Shown here: positions 9,276 through 20,587 of the stretch, one piece after another
How the letters are laid out: each line of letters opens with the position of its first letter
Numbering within the stretch: the first letter of the stretch is position 1
NCBI RefSeq assembly: GCF_029873635.1
Contig: NC_080420.1
Span: 121,962,719 to 122,026,718, forward strand
Reading direction: 5' to 3'
Origin: Malania oleifera
Lineage: Eukaryota; Streptophyta; Magnoliopsida; Santalales; Ximeniaceae
Length of the DNA: 64,000 bases
Made by a program: the position numbers and the translations under genes
The notes under the pieces: model-generated
Database searches by the model: none
Told to the model about the DNA's origin: nothing
The model's input: the letters and a program-made list of their open reading frames with translations, nothing else

Positions 9276-10400
9276 ATGGATCCAGAAGGAAATAGTGCCC
9301 ATGCAAGTAGTAGTGATGGAGCAGGACCATCAGGTGTAGCTGGGACCAACTTTGATGCGGTATTACGTAGCATGGCTCAACAGGTTATGGTTGAGATTGC
9401 TAGGAGCTCGAGGGAGCAGAGTGGTCCATCTACAGGCCATGGGTGCACTATTGAGAAATTTATGAAGATGAATCCTCCGGCATTCTCAGGTGGAGTTGAT
9501 CCTGTAGCCGCTGAGAACTGGATACAGGAGATTGAGAAAATCTTGGCTGTGCTGCAATGTACTGAGGAACAGAGGGTCCTCTTTGCCACCTATAAATTGA
9601 TAGGAGAGGCTGAGAGGTGGTGGACTACGGTGAGACTATTGGAGCAGCAGAGGGTGACTCCGATAGCTATGACATGGGACCGGTTTAAATATCTGTTCTT
9701 TGACGGGTATTTTCCAACTACTATGAGGGAGGCTAAGGTAGAAGAGTTCCTGAGTCTGAAGCAGGGACAGTTATCCGTCCAATAGTATGCAGCACATTTT
9801 ATCGAGCTCTCTCGATTCGCCCCATACATTGTTCCTGATGAGGTGAGAAAGGCGAGGCAGTTTGAGAGAGGCTTGAGGTGGAGTATATTTAGGCAGGTGG
9901 TGGTACTGCGGATCCAAGACTTCGCTGAGTTGGTCGACAGGGTGGCCTTGGCAGAGATTGGTGAGCATCTTGATGCGGATGAGCAGGGACAGAGGAAGAG
10001 ATCTACATCTACGAGCTACCAGCGAGGTCACAGGCCGGGTCAGTGGAGGAGAAGTAATCATGGTAGACGGCGGAGACAGGAGACGGGAGGATGGGAGGTG
10101 CAGATAGGGCAGGGTCCTCCAGTTTGTCAGGCTTGTGGTAGGAGGCACTGGGGAGAGTGTCGAGCTGGTGGTGTAGTGTGCTACCGCTGCGATAGATCGG
10201 GACATATAGTGCGAGATTGTCCTACCCCGCCAGATGCAGCTCCAGTGTGCTATCGCTACGGTAGATCGGGGCACATGGTACGAGACTGCCCTACTCCACC
10301 AGATGCAGTTCCAGCTCCTAGACTATACCGGGGAGGTTATACGTGGGGGTCAGCAGAGGAATACGGCTTCAGCCAGAGTGTTTACTTTGACGCCAAGTGA
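9276..10400 (+). pseudogene. Element B gag (capsid and zinc knuckles), broken
   Basis: Start chosen at ATG 9276 (MDPEGNSAH) because elements A and C start with the equivalent MEPKDNN and MDPRNNN. The capsid region shows the Ty3 gag pattern (CTIEKFMKMNPPAFSG, then AENWIQEIEKIL, GEAERWW, EFLSLKQGQLSVQ). A TAG at 9783-9785 interrupts the frame where related copies have a sense codon after SVQ. The nucleocapsid has [12 protein letters not shown] followed by two successive knuckles, [14 protein letters not shown] and [14 protein letters not shown]. The second lost its second Cys and looks like a recent 60-bp-scale duplication. A frameshift near 10320-10370 moves the continuation to another frame ([12 protein letters not shown]). 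Confidence 0.88.
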
Positions 10401-10767
10401 GGCTAAGGCGTCAGGTGACGTGGTGACAGGTATGGTCATTATGCTTTCTTTTAAAGTTATTGCATTATTTGATTTAGGAGCTACACACTCGTTTGTGTCC
10501 TTGGGGTGTATTAAATTATGTGAGGCTGAAACAAAATCATTAGATGTTGAACTGTTGGTATCTACACCGACTGGGTCGGTAGTGAGGTGTGGTAGGGTAC
10601 TCCGCGACTGCCCAGTGGAGATTCAGGGGAAACCATTGTCTGCTGATTTGATAGTGTTAGACATGCATGGGTTTGACGTTATATTTGGCATAGATTGGCT
10701 AGCGGCGAATTTTGACAGCATAGATTGTCGTGCACGAGAGGTGATTTCAGACCTTCGGGGAAAGTAG
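10401..10767 (+). pseudogene. Element B aspartic protease region, degraded
   Basis: Reads GDVVTGMV, ALFDLGATHSFV, then DMHGFDVIFGIDWLA, the order expected of a Ty3 retropepsin. The catalytic triad D-S-G has become D-L-G (ALFDLGAT), which by family knowledge should abolish activity. A one-base loss near 10745 shifts the frame before the FRPSGK linker; from there the frame starting near 10725 continues into reverse transcriptase. Confidence 0.85.
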
Positions 10768-12401
10768 AATTCAAGTTTGTAGGGTCACGTGTGCAATCCC
10801 CGCCTCAGCTCGTTTCAGCTATTCAGGCCAGGAAACTACTATTGAGTGGTTGTAAGGGGTTTGTGGCTGTTGTGAAAGAGATGTCAGAGAATGAATTGAA
10901 ACTTGCTAGCACACCTGTAGTGAAGGAGTTTGTGGATGTTTTTCCAGATGAGTTACCAGGCTTGCCACCCGACCGTGAGTTGGATTTCTCTATTGATCTA
11001 CCTCCCGGTATAGCGCCGATTTCTAACGTACCTTATCGAATGGCACCAGTGGAGTTAGCAGAATTGAAGAATCAATTGCATGATCTGCTAGATAAGGGCT
11101 TCATACGGCCCAGTGTATCTCCGTGGGGAGCTCCAGTTTTATTTGTGAAAAAGAAATACGGAACTATGAGGATGTGTATAGACTATAGGGAGATAAATAA
11201 AGTGACAATCAAGAATAGGTATCCTCTACCCCGTATCGATGATTTGTTTGACCAGCTCCAGGGTACACAAGTGTATTCGAAGATTGACCTCAGATCTGGC
11301 TACCATCAGGTGAAGGTGAAAGTAGAAGACGTCTCAAAGACGGCCTTCAGGACTAGGTATTACGAGTTTCTAGTAATGCCGTTTGGTTTGACGAATGCTC
11401 CTGCGGTATTTATGGACTTGATGAATAGAGTCTTCCACCAATACCTAGACCAGTTTGTTGTTGTTTTTATTGATGATGTACTAATCTATTCTAGGAACTA
11501 TGAGGAGCATGAGACGCACTTGAGGCAGGTTTTGCAGACACTTCGGGAAAAGAAGTTGTACGTCAAGTTCAGTAAATGTGAGTTTTGGCTGGAGAAGGTC
11601 GTGTTCTTGGGGCATGTTGTATCTGGAGACGGTATTTCTATGGATCCTAGCAAGATTGAGGCTGTAGTGAATTGGGCTAGACCGAGAAATGTCCAGGAGA
11701 TCAGGAGTTTCTTGGGGCTAGCAGGCTATTACCGTCGTTTTGTTGAGGGATTCTCAGCTTTGTCAGGGCCCTTGACACGACTGACGAGGAAGAATGTTAG
11801 ATTTGAGTGGGACGATAGTTGTGAGTAGAGTTTTCAGGAGCTGAAGTAGAGACTAGTCACAGCACCAGTGTTGATCATCCCATGTGGGGGTGAAGGGTAT
11901 ACCATTTACAGTGATGCGTCCTTGAAGGGACTTGGCTGTGTATTAATGCAGCATGACAGGGTAGTGGCGCATGTATCCAGGCAGTTGAAAGAATATGAGA
12001 AGAACTATCCTACCCATGATCTTGAGTTGGCTGCAATGGTACACGCACTGAAGATTTGGAGGCATTACCTGTACGGTGAGCAGTGTGAGATCTTCTCCGA
12101 CCATAAAAGTTTGAAGTATTTCTTTATGCAGAAAGAACTGAATATGAGGCAGAGAAGGTGGTTGGAGCTGATTAAGGATTTTGATTGTACCATCAGTTAT
12201 CACCCAGGGAAAGAAAATGTGGTAACTGATGCGTTGAGTAGGAAATCCAGGGAGCTAGTGTTGGCAGCTATGGGGATCCAGCATCCGATCATAATGGATC
12301 TGGAGAGACTCGACATAGAGTTGGTGGAGAGTGATCTCCCAGTATGTATTGCCAGCCTAGTGGTACAACCTACCCTGCAGGAGATTATTAAAGCTGCCTA
12401 G
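10746..12401 (+). pseudogene. Element B reverse transcriptase and RNase H, broken by stops
   Basis: The reverse transcriptase is well preserved to 11825: [69 protein letters not shown], and the catalytic FIDD box in [12 protein letters not shown]. Stops (TAG at 11826-11828 and about 11847) separate it from RNase H. RNase H shows [35 protein letters not shown] and VVTDALSRK, then another TAG at about 12399. The enzyme would copy element RNA and remove the RNA strand; this copy cannot make it in one piece. Confidence 0.9.
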
Positions 12402-13532
12402 AAGGAAGATCCAGAGCTAGTGGAGGTGATAGACAGAGTACAGAGTGGGCAGGGGGAGGAGTTCAGTATCGCAGATGACGAAACTTTGCTGTTCCGTTCC
12501 AGATTATGTGTTCCTGCCGATACTGAGATCAGGAAGACTATTCTATAGGAGGCTCACAGATCTTTGTATATAGTTCATCCCAGTAATACGAAGATGTACA
12601 GAGATCTGTGAGAGTCATACTAGTGGAGTGGTATGAAGAGAGAGATTGCCGAGTATGTAGCGCAGTATTTGACGTGCCAGCAGGTAAAGGCTGAGCACCA
12701 GAGACCGGCAGGGCAGTTGCAGCCGTTATTCATCCCGGAGTGGAAGCGGCATCAAATATCGATGGACTTCGTGTCAGGACTGCCGATGACGTTACATGGT
12801 CATAATGTCATCTGGGTGATTGTTGATCGATTGACGAAGACCACCACTTTATTCCCATCAAGATCAGCTACTCCCTCAGCCGTTTAGCGGAGATTTACAT
12901 TCAGGAGATAGTACATTCTCATGGGGTGCCTGTATCTATTGTGTCAGATCGAGACCCACGATTCACATCATGATTTTGGAGGAGTCTGCAGGAGGCTCTG
13001 GGGTCTCAGTTATCGTTTAGTACGACATTCCATCCTCAGTCAGACGGGCAGACTGAGAGGACGATACAGATATTAGAGGACATGCTTAGAGCGTGTGTAC
13101 TAGAATTTGGGGGTAGTTGGACCCAGTTCATGCCATTAGTATAATTTACGTATAATAACAGTTATCAATCTAGCATTGGCATGGCACCATTTGAGGCTCT
13201 GTACGGTAGGAGATGCCGTTCTCCTTTGTTTTGGGATGAAGTGGGTGAGCGGCGAGTAGTGGGACCAGAGCTGGTTCAGCAGGCATGTGATAAAGTTCGT
13301 CTTATCAGGGATAGGATCAGTGCAGCTCAGAGCCGACAAAAGAGTTATGCCGACCATCGCTACAGGAATTTAGAGTTTGACGTAGGTGATCACGTATTTT
13401 TGAAGATAGCTCCGATGAAAGGGGTTATGCGATTTGGGAGGAAGGATAAACTTAGTCCTAAGTTTATCGGTCCATTTGAGATTCTAGATAAAGTGGGACC
13501 AATAGCCTACAGGCTAACTTTGCCACCTGTAT
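12402..13532 (+). pseudogene. Element B integrase, broken, 3' end displaced by the C array
   Basis: The N-terminal HHCC zinc region (HRSLYIVHP, then CQQVKAEHQRP) has several stops (about 12547, 12610 and 12622). The catalytic core begins at ISMDFVSGLP with D in IVDRLTKT. It shifts frame near 12870, continues with [11 protein letters not shown] and the E of [12 protein letters not shown], and has more stops near 12972 and 13142. The final open part 13181-13532 has MAPFEALYGRRCRSP and GPFEILDKVGPIAYR. The frame then runs into TGTAACACC of the C LTR. It resumes at 29968. Confidence 0.87.
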
Positions 13533-15846
13533 TGTAACACCCTGACCCCGAGGGGCCTGGGATATTAACTTTTTACTACTGATTTACAGCGGAAGCAAAT
13601 AAACTCAACTTTTATTCAAACCAGAGCGCTAATTATTCATGTTACAATCACTTATTTCAAAAGAAGAAAATTACACAAACGTAAATATCTGAAATCATAC
13701 TATATTTCTAATTAATCTTTATTTTTCTAATCCCCACCCGCATGCTTGCTAAGCCTGATTTCCGACATGTCCTTCAGAATTATCTGAAATAAAATATGAT
13801 TGGGGTGAGACGACGCTCAGTAAGTAAATAAGATTATTATTAGTGTGTGGCCAAAATGAGCTTTTAAAGAATTTCGTAAAATAATATTTAATACTATAAC
13901 TTCAAGACTGCTTTTAGAATAAACATAAATTTAAAAATTTCTGCATAAAACTTTTGTCATCAATTTCAATAGTAAATTTTTACAATCATATACTATAACT
14001 GCTAAATTAAACTTTTAACTTTAAAACTGTAAAAATATTTAATGATAAACATACATATACTTTTCCTTATACGTTTTCCTTAGATCGTCATTTAAGTACC
14101 AAAATGATCCTTTTCACGTAAACTTACACTTTCCCTTCAAATCATCAGTAACTTTGTACACGTAATTAAATATGTATAAATATATATTATAAAAACCACC
14201 CTTAGGCCTGTTTGCCGTAAGTCATGTTTACCCCCATGACTGGGTTGTGCGGTCCGAAGACTGGACTTAGCTGGCTGGCCGACCAAACTAAATCAACGTA
14301 CGTAAACTTTAAGTGAGATTTTCCTTATTAAGTCCTGGTCCGGAACCAGGTGTGCACTCAGGAGAAATCCACTAACATAAATAACCACTCTGTAAACAGT
14401 GTGGGTGCACTCTGATCCGTATAAACTTTAAACTGCGGTACCGAGCATCTGTAACTTTGAACTTTCGTTGCCATAAGGGGTTTGAAAATCATCTTATTAT
14501 AATTTATGCAATTTAAAATAATATCGTGAAAATCTCATCTTTACTCATATTTACATAAAAAATGTAACGTAGAAATAAACTCATGCCACACAATTTTTGT
14601 GTTAAAAATATATATAATTTTATTTTTGAATAGAAAGAAATGCTGAAAATTTACCCGAAGGGATTGGAACATTTTTTAACCCAAAAATAGATGCAAGTAT
14701 ATTAAAGATAGAACTGGTATAATTAAATATGCGTAAAAATAAACTCATGGAAATTTTGTGGAACTAAGTAACATAATTAAAATTTACGTACAAAATAAGC
14801 TCGGGTATGAATTTAAAATAAAAAGAAACTAACATAATTAAAATTTACTTACCTTCTTCTTTTACCGTGTGCTACGAACACAATAACTATCTTTACGATA
14901 TGAGATCGGAAAGAGTGGGTGAGTGAGAACTTACTCAAAATTCTCACTCCACCACAAATTCTTTCACTCACTAATCCTTCTCTTCCTTAGAAAATTGTTG
15001 TGAAAAATGAAGGTTGAGAGCTTCCTATTTATAGGAAAATTTTGGGGAAGAAATGGAATTTATAAAAATGTGGGGAGATTGGTGAAATTATAATTTTTTT
15101 AAAATTAAAGAATGGGCAAGGGATGGGCAAGGTATGGGTTGAGTATGGGATGGGGATGGAGGCCATGTGGGAGTGCTTGCCACCATTCCCATTAAATAAA
15201 TTTTTAATTAATCACTTACCTAATTAATTAATCAATTAGTTAATTAATTATTTTATTATTTTATTATTTTTCTTAATCATTATTATAATTATTATTATCA
15301 TTGTTATTACTTTTAAACTATTTTGAGTATTTATTTATTTTATTATTTATTTTTGAACAAGAATTAAATTTGAATTTTGAAAACTCATGTGGGCCCCACA
15401 CAACTTCGAGACCCGAATGGATCCTACGTAACTCGAATAATTCTTATACGATTTTATGCATCCTAAATAGCTTTGAGACTCGTGTAAACCTCCATACGGC
15501 TTCGGGACTCATGTGGGCCCCACACAGTCTTGTGGGCCCCGCATATGATACTTACATTATTATTATTTTATCATATATTTCTACAAATTATGTCAATCAA
15601 AACATTATTTTATGTACTTATTTACGTATATAAACAGTGTCTACCCTGTTTATCCTATGAAATTCCATTTTGACCAGGCCGACCTCCAGGGAGCGACTGA
15701 GCCGCAATGGTCTCTGAGCACTCGCTTAGACAAGGTCTTTCTTAGGCATCAAACATGGAATCGAGGATCCTAACAGAGAAGCACTTTTTTTTTTTTAATA
15801 CTAACTATTATTATTATTATTCATTTTTTTTTCTTGGGTTATTACA
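13533..15846 (-). repeat. Element C LTR 1 (left, 3' LTR on the minus strand)
   Basis: 2314 bp, plus strand TGTAACACCCTGACCCC to TTGGGTTATTACA. Minus-strand TATAAATAG lies at 15025-15033 inside a short palindrome. A perfect splice donor AAG|GTAAGT (G at 14852) and acceptor TTTCAG (AG at 13785-13784) on the minus strand could define a 1069-nt leader intron. A 110-codon open frame at 15301-15633 recurs in all three LTRs and is not a gene. LTR 1 differs from LTR 2 and LTR 3 at about nine shared positions but shares the GC dinucleotide near 15781 with LTR 2. Confidence 0.94.
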
Positions 15847-15859
15847 TCCTCCCCTCCTT
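15847..15859 (-). other. Polypurine tract, C copy 1
   Basis: Minus strand AAGGAGGGGAGGA adjoining the LTR start TGTAATAACCC. Upstream is the AAATTTCGAGGACGAAATTT box. The same tract is at 22904-22916 for copy 2. Confidence 0.9.
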
Positions 15860-15922
15860 ATAAAAATTTCGTCCTCGAAATTTACAAAGATTTAAATGAG
15901 TACCTTGTATAATGTTGTGCTT

Positions 15923-16519
15923 TTACCCGATCCTGCTATCGTCGAAAAGATGTGGGTATTTCTGGCGTATTTCTGCTTCTAGCTCCCATGATGCTTCCTC
16001 AATGTCGTGGTTGTGCCAGAGCACTTTTACCAATGAAATCTTCTTTGTGCGCAACTCCTGATCCTTCTTGTCTAAAATCTGGATTGGTACTTCTTCATAT
16101 GATAGAGTGTCACTAACTTCTAACAACTCATAACTTATCACATGAGAAGGGTCTGGGACGTACTTCTTTAACATTGAGACATGAAATACATCATGAATTC
16201 TCGATAGTGCAGGAGGTAAGGCAATTCTGTAAGCGACTGGACCAATCTTCTCAAATACCTCGAATGGTCAAATATACCTGGGGCTTAGTTTGCCCTTCTT
16301 CCCAAACCTCATGATTCTTTTCATTGGAGCTACTTTTAAAAATATTTTATCCCCCACTTCAAACTCCAACTCACGTCGACGGGTATTCGCATAGCTCCTT
16401 TGTCGACTTTGAGTGGTTTTTATTTTGTCCCGGATGAGCTTAATTTTCTCAGAGGTTCTTTGTATAATCTCGGGACCTAAAATTCGTCGTTCGCCAACCT
16501 CATCCCAATATAATGGGGA
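15923..16519 (-). pseudogene. C copy 1 pol: integrase C-terminus and chromodomain
   Basis: Runs from YWDEVGERRILGPE through GDKIFLKVAPMKRIMRFGKKGKLSPRYI, a TGA (16268-16270) replacing the Gly of YIGPFE, then PFEVFEKIGPVAYR, IHDVFHVSMLKKY and the chromodomain [16 protein letters not shown], ending at TAA 15923. The chromodomain is the module that by family knowledge steers integration to modified histones. Intact apart from the stop, which is shared with copy 2. Confidence 0.9.
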
Positions 16520-17044
16520 TCAACACTTTCGGCCATATAACGCTTCATACGGTGCCATCTCTATGCTGGACTGATAACTGTTGTTATAGGCGAACTCAAC
16601 TAATGGTAGATACTGAATCCAACTTCCTTTGAAATCCAGTACACAAGCTCTCAACATATCCTCCAATATCTGAATGGTTCTCTCTGACTGTCCATCAGTT
16701 TGAGGATGAAATGCTGTGCTGAAGGTAAGTCGTGATCCCAAGGCTCTTTGCAAACTCTTCCAAAATTGTGATGTGAATCGTGGATCTCGATCTGATACGA
16801 TAGAAACGGGCACGCCATGTAGTCTAACTATCTCTTGAACATATAATTCTGCAAGCTTGGTCATAGAGTAGTTAACTTTGATTGGAATAAAGTGAGCGGT
16901 TTTTGTTAGACGATCAACAACCACCCAAATGGCGTTCTGTCCATGGAGTGCTGGAGGTAGCCCAGTTACAAAATCCATGGAGATGTGCTCCCATTTCCAT
17001 TCAGGAATGTGGAGTGGTTGCAGTGGTCCTGCTGGTCTCTGGTG
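16520..17044 (-). pseudogene. C copy 1 pol: integrase catalytic core
   Basis: The core reads [13 protein letters not shown] with D in [13 protein letters not shown] in [16 protein letters not shown] and E in [13 protein letters not shown], so the DD35E catalytic residues are all present. It ends at a TGA (16520-16522) after YGRKC, where element B has an Arg codon. Upstream it is separated by TAG 17045-17047 from the zinc-binding part. Confidence 0.9.
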
Positions 17045-18286
17045 CTAAGCCTTTACTTGCTGACAAGTAAGACACTGTTCCACAAATTGTGCAATCTCCC
17101 TCTTCATGTTATTCCACCAAAAAGACTCTCTCAAGTCCCTATACATCTTCGTGCTTCCCGGATGCACTGTATACAGAGATCGATGAGCTTCTTCCAAGAT
17201 TGTTCTTTTGATATCTTTGTCATTGGGCACACACAATCTAGTTTGGAATCTCAAAACTCCATCGTCAGAGATGTTAAAGTCTCCATTCAGTCCACTCTGT
17301 ACCTTACCCATAATCTTCACTAGCTCTGCATCTTCCATCTGTGTAGCCTTAATCTTTTCTTGTAAGGTCTGTTGGATTACCAGATTAGCAATAAGAGCTT
17401 GATGATTTCCTTCTACTATTTCCACACCAAATCTTTCCAGGTCCATCATAATTTGATGTTGTGTCACCATTGCCGAGACTGACGCATTCATTGACTTTCG
17501 ACTTAATGCATCTGCTACCACGTTGGCTTTTCCTGGGTGATAGTTGATGGCGCAATCATAATCTTTGATTAATTCTAACCATCTTCTCTGTCTCATGTTT
17601 AATTCCTTTTGTGTGAAAAAGTATTTGAGACTTTTATGGTCTGTGAAAATCTCACACCTTTCACCATAGAGATAGTGTCTCCAGATCTTTAATGCAAATA
17701 CCACAGCTGCTAGCTCCAAATCGTGTGTGGGATGATTCTTCTCGTAGTCCTTGAGTTGTCGAGAAGCATATGCAATGACCTTCCCCTGTTGCATTAATAC
17801 ACACCCGAGCCCTTTCCGAGATGCATCACTGTAGATCACAAAACCATCTTCTCCTGATGGAATTGTCAGCACCGGGGCAGTGATGAGTCGTTGCTTTAAT
17901 TCTTGAAAGCTTTGCTCACATTCATCAGTCCATTCATACTTCACATTCTTTCTTGTCAATCTCGTTAGAGGACCAGATATTTTAGAAAACCCTTCCACAA
18001 ATCGACGATAATATCCTGCCAGACCTAAGAAACTCCTGATCTCATGAACATTCTTTGGTCTCGCCCAATCCACTACTGCCTCTATTTTACTTGGGTCCAC
18101 AGAAATACCATCCTTAGATATCACGTGCCCTAAGAATGCAACTCTTTCTAGCCAGAACTCACATTTCGTAAGTTTGGCATAGAGTTTCTTTTCTCTTAGT
18201 ATTTTGAGTACTAGCCTCAAATGGTTCTCATGTTCCTGGGGGCTTTTTGAATAAATCAAAATATCATCAATGAAGACCACCACAAA
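17045..18286 (-). pseudogene. C copy 1 pol: reverse transcriptase C-part, RNase H, integrase zinc region
   Basis: Begins just after a TAA (18287-18289) with [14 protein letters not shown], the catalytic box. Continues through [15 protein letters not shown], RNase H ([46 protein letters not shown]), and the HHCC region ([24 protein letters not shown]), ending at TAG 17045-17047. Catalytic residues look intact; only the flanking stops break the polyprotein. One substitution, Asn versus Ile at the codon containing 17385, distinguishes it from copy 2. Confidence 0.92.
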
Positions 18287-19350
18287 TTAATCTAGATATT
18301 CATGAAAAACCCTATTCATAAGGTCCATAAAAGCAGCAGGAGCATTGGTCAGTCCAAATGGCATGACTAAGAATTCATAGTGACCATATCTCGTTCGGAA
18401 TGCGGTCTTTGGAACATCTTCTGATTTGATTTTCACTTGATGGTACCCTGATCGGAGGTCAATTTTAGAGAAGACTTGTGTTCCTTGGAGTTGATCAAAC
18501 AAGTCATCTATGCGAGGTATTGGGTACTTGTTCTTAATGGTCACTTTATTTATTTCTCGATAATCAATACACATTCTCATCGATCCATCTTTCTTTTTAA
18601 CAAACAGTACTGGTGCTCCCCATGGTGACACGCTGGGTCTAATGAATCCTTTGTCCAGCAACTCTTGTAATTGTTCCTTCAGTTCTTTCAATTCTACTGG
18701 TGCCATTTTGTATGGAGCTTTAGATATCGGTGTCGTCCCTGGTAGTAGGTCGATAACAAACTCGATTTCGCAATCAGGAGGTAGCCCAAGTAAATCCTTG
18801 GGGAATACATCCGAGAATTCCCTTACTATTGGGATATCCTCGAGCTTCAACTCTTCCTTTGGTGCCTCCACCACGCATGCTAGGTACCCTTGACATCCAT
18901 TCAAGAGTAATCTCTTTGCCTGGATTGCCGACAATATTTGTGGTGAAGGGTATACACGAGTTCCATTGAACTTGTATTCTTGTTCTCCAGGAGGTCTAAA
19001 CACCACCTCCTTATTATAGCAATTTATACTAGCATAACTAGAAGTTAGCCAGTCCATCCCAAGAATTACGTCAAACCCGTGCATATTAAATACTACCAAG
19101 TTAGCCGGTAGTATTCTTTCCTCAATACAAATTGGATAGCCTTTAAGTATTTTTTTACATACTACCGACGTTCCCATTGGTGTACCCACAGATAACTCAG
19201 TCTCTAATGGCTGAGTCTCTACCCCGCATATTTTAACATAAGCTGTAGATATAAAGGAGTGTGTGGCTCCAGAATCAAATAATACTACTGCTTTCTTGGA
19301 GAATATGGGAATAATACCTGTCACCACATCACTAGTATTTTCGGCATCTC
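18287..19350 (-). pseudogene. C copy 1: protease and reverse transcriptase N-part
   Basis: Contains the retropepsin [14 protein letters not shown] and [10 protein letters not shown], then the reverse transcriptase palm ([58 protein letters not shown]), stopping at TAA 18287-18289 three codons before VFIDD. It is out of frame with gag because of an extra C at about 19350 that copy 2 lacks. Confidence 0.92.
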
Positions 19351-20402
19351 CTTGGAGTGAGGGCATAGACACGTGCCTGAGTGGTGTTCTGTTGATTGTT
19401 GCTTCGAGGTGCCTGGTTGCCTCCTCTTTGTTGATTTTGTGGGCATTCTCGTTGCATGTGACTAGGTTCACCGCATCGATAACATACCCCTAGTCCGGCT
19501 CGACACTCTCCCCCATGTAATTTTTTGCATTTTGGACAAGGGGTGCCTTGTGCATTGTTTGGGTTTCTCGCTGTTTGCCCTCGCCCCACATTGCTGCTCC
19601 TATTGTTGCTGTTGTTGTTGTTGCTCCTTTTCCAAGGTCCTTGATTTCTACCAGGGTGAGACCCTTGTGGCATGGGCCTCTTTCTCTGCTCGGATATCTC
19701 CGCACTCCTTTGTAGACTTTCTTCTGCCTTCGTTGCTTTGTTCACCAATTGGGAGAAGTCTTCGAGCTCGAATACTGTTACCATCTCATAAATCCTTGAG
19801 GTCAATCCTTCTTCAAATTTTCGAGCTTTCTTTGATTCGTCTGGAACCAAATAAGATGCAAAACGAGATAATTCAATGAAATTTGCTGCGTATTGTTGTA
19901 CATTCATATTTCCTTGTTTCAACTCCAAAAATTCCCTGGCTTTAGCATCTCTGGTGGTTTTGGGGAAAAATCGTTCAAAGAAGACTTCCTTAAAACGCTC
20001 CCACGTAAGGACGGTTGGATTTGGTCCTTCCTCCAAGAGTAACTTTTTCGAGTTCCACCAACGTTTGGCTTCACCAATCATTTTATAGGCTGCATATAGC
20101 ACCTTCTGTTCGTCCGTACAATGAAGGACTCGTAGTATTTCTTCCATTGCTTGCATCCAATCTTCTGCAGCAATTGGATCGGCTTTTCCCTCAAAGGTCG
20201 GAGGGTGCATTCGATTGAACTGTTCAACCGAACAACCTCCATGGGTTGGTGGATCATTCCGATCCTTGGAGTTCCGCAGAAGTTCCTTCATGACTTGTGC
20301 CACGTCACGCAACACTGTAGTAGCATTGATGTCTTCTCCATTGCGAGTACTCGTATTATTCTCGTTTCCTTCAACACTTACGTTGTTGTTCCTTGGGTCC
20401 AT
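19351..20402 (-). pseudogene. C copy 1 gag
   Basis: Starts [12 protein letters not shown] at 20402. Capsid motifs include [54 protein letters not shown]. The nucleocapsid has [12 protein letters not shown] and [14 protein letters not shown]. The frame is lost at the extra C near 19350, so this copy cannot make a Gag-Pol fusion; copy 2 keeps the frame for 704 codons. Confidence 0.93.
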
Positions 20403-20573
20403 TCTGAGGGAAAGGACTAGAGTTATTTTAAAATCATAACCTCATTTTTAAAATTTTATCAAATTTATAGGCAAAAGAAAAACATCCTAATTTACCCGTT
20501 CTTACCCACATCATGGTTATGCCTATGGTCTGGTAAAATTATTTCTTAAAGTCTACAGAACCTATAACCTATT

Positions 20574-20585
20574 GCTCTGATACCA
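20574..20585 (-). other. Primer binding site, C copy 1
   Basis: Minus strand TGGTATCAGAGC, two bases inside the LTR end at 20588, an exact match to the initiator-Met tRNA type site. The equivalent site of copy 2 is 27630-27641. Confidence 0.92.
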
Positions 20586-20587
20586 AA

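Noticed and set aside
15301..15633. 110-codon open frame repeated at 22356 and 29412
   Set aside because: It is only part of the three C LTRs, AT-rich, and on the opposite strand to the element; identity follows from LTR duplication.
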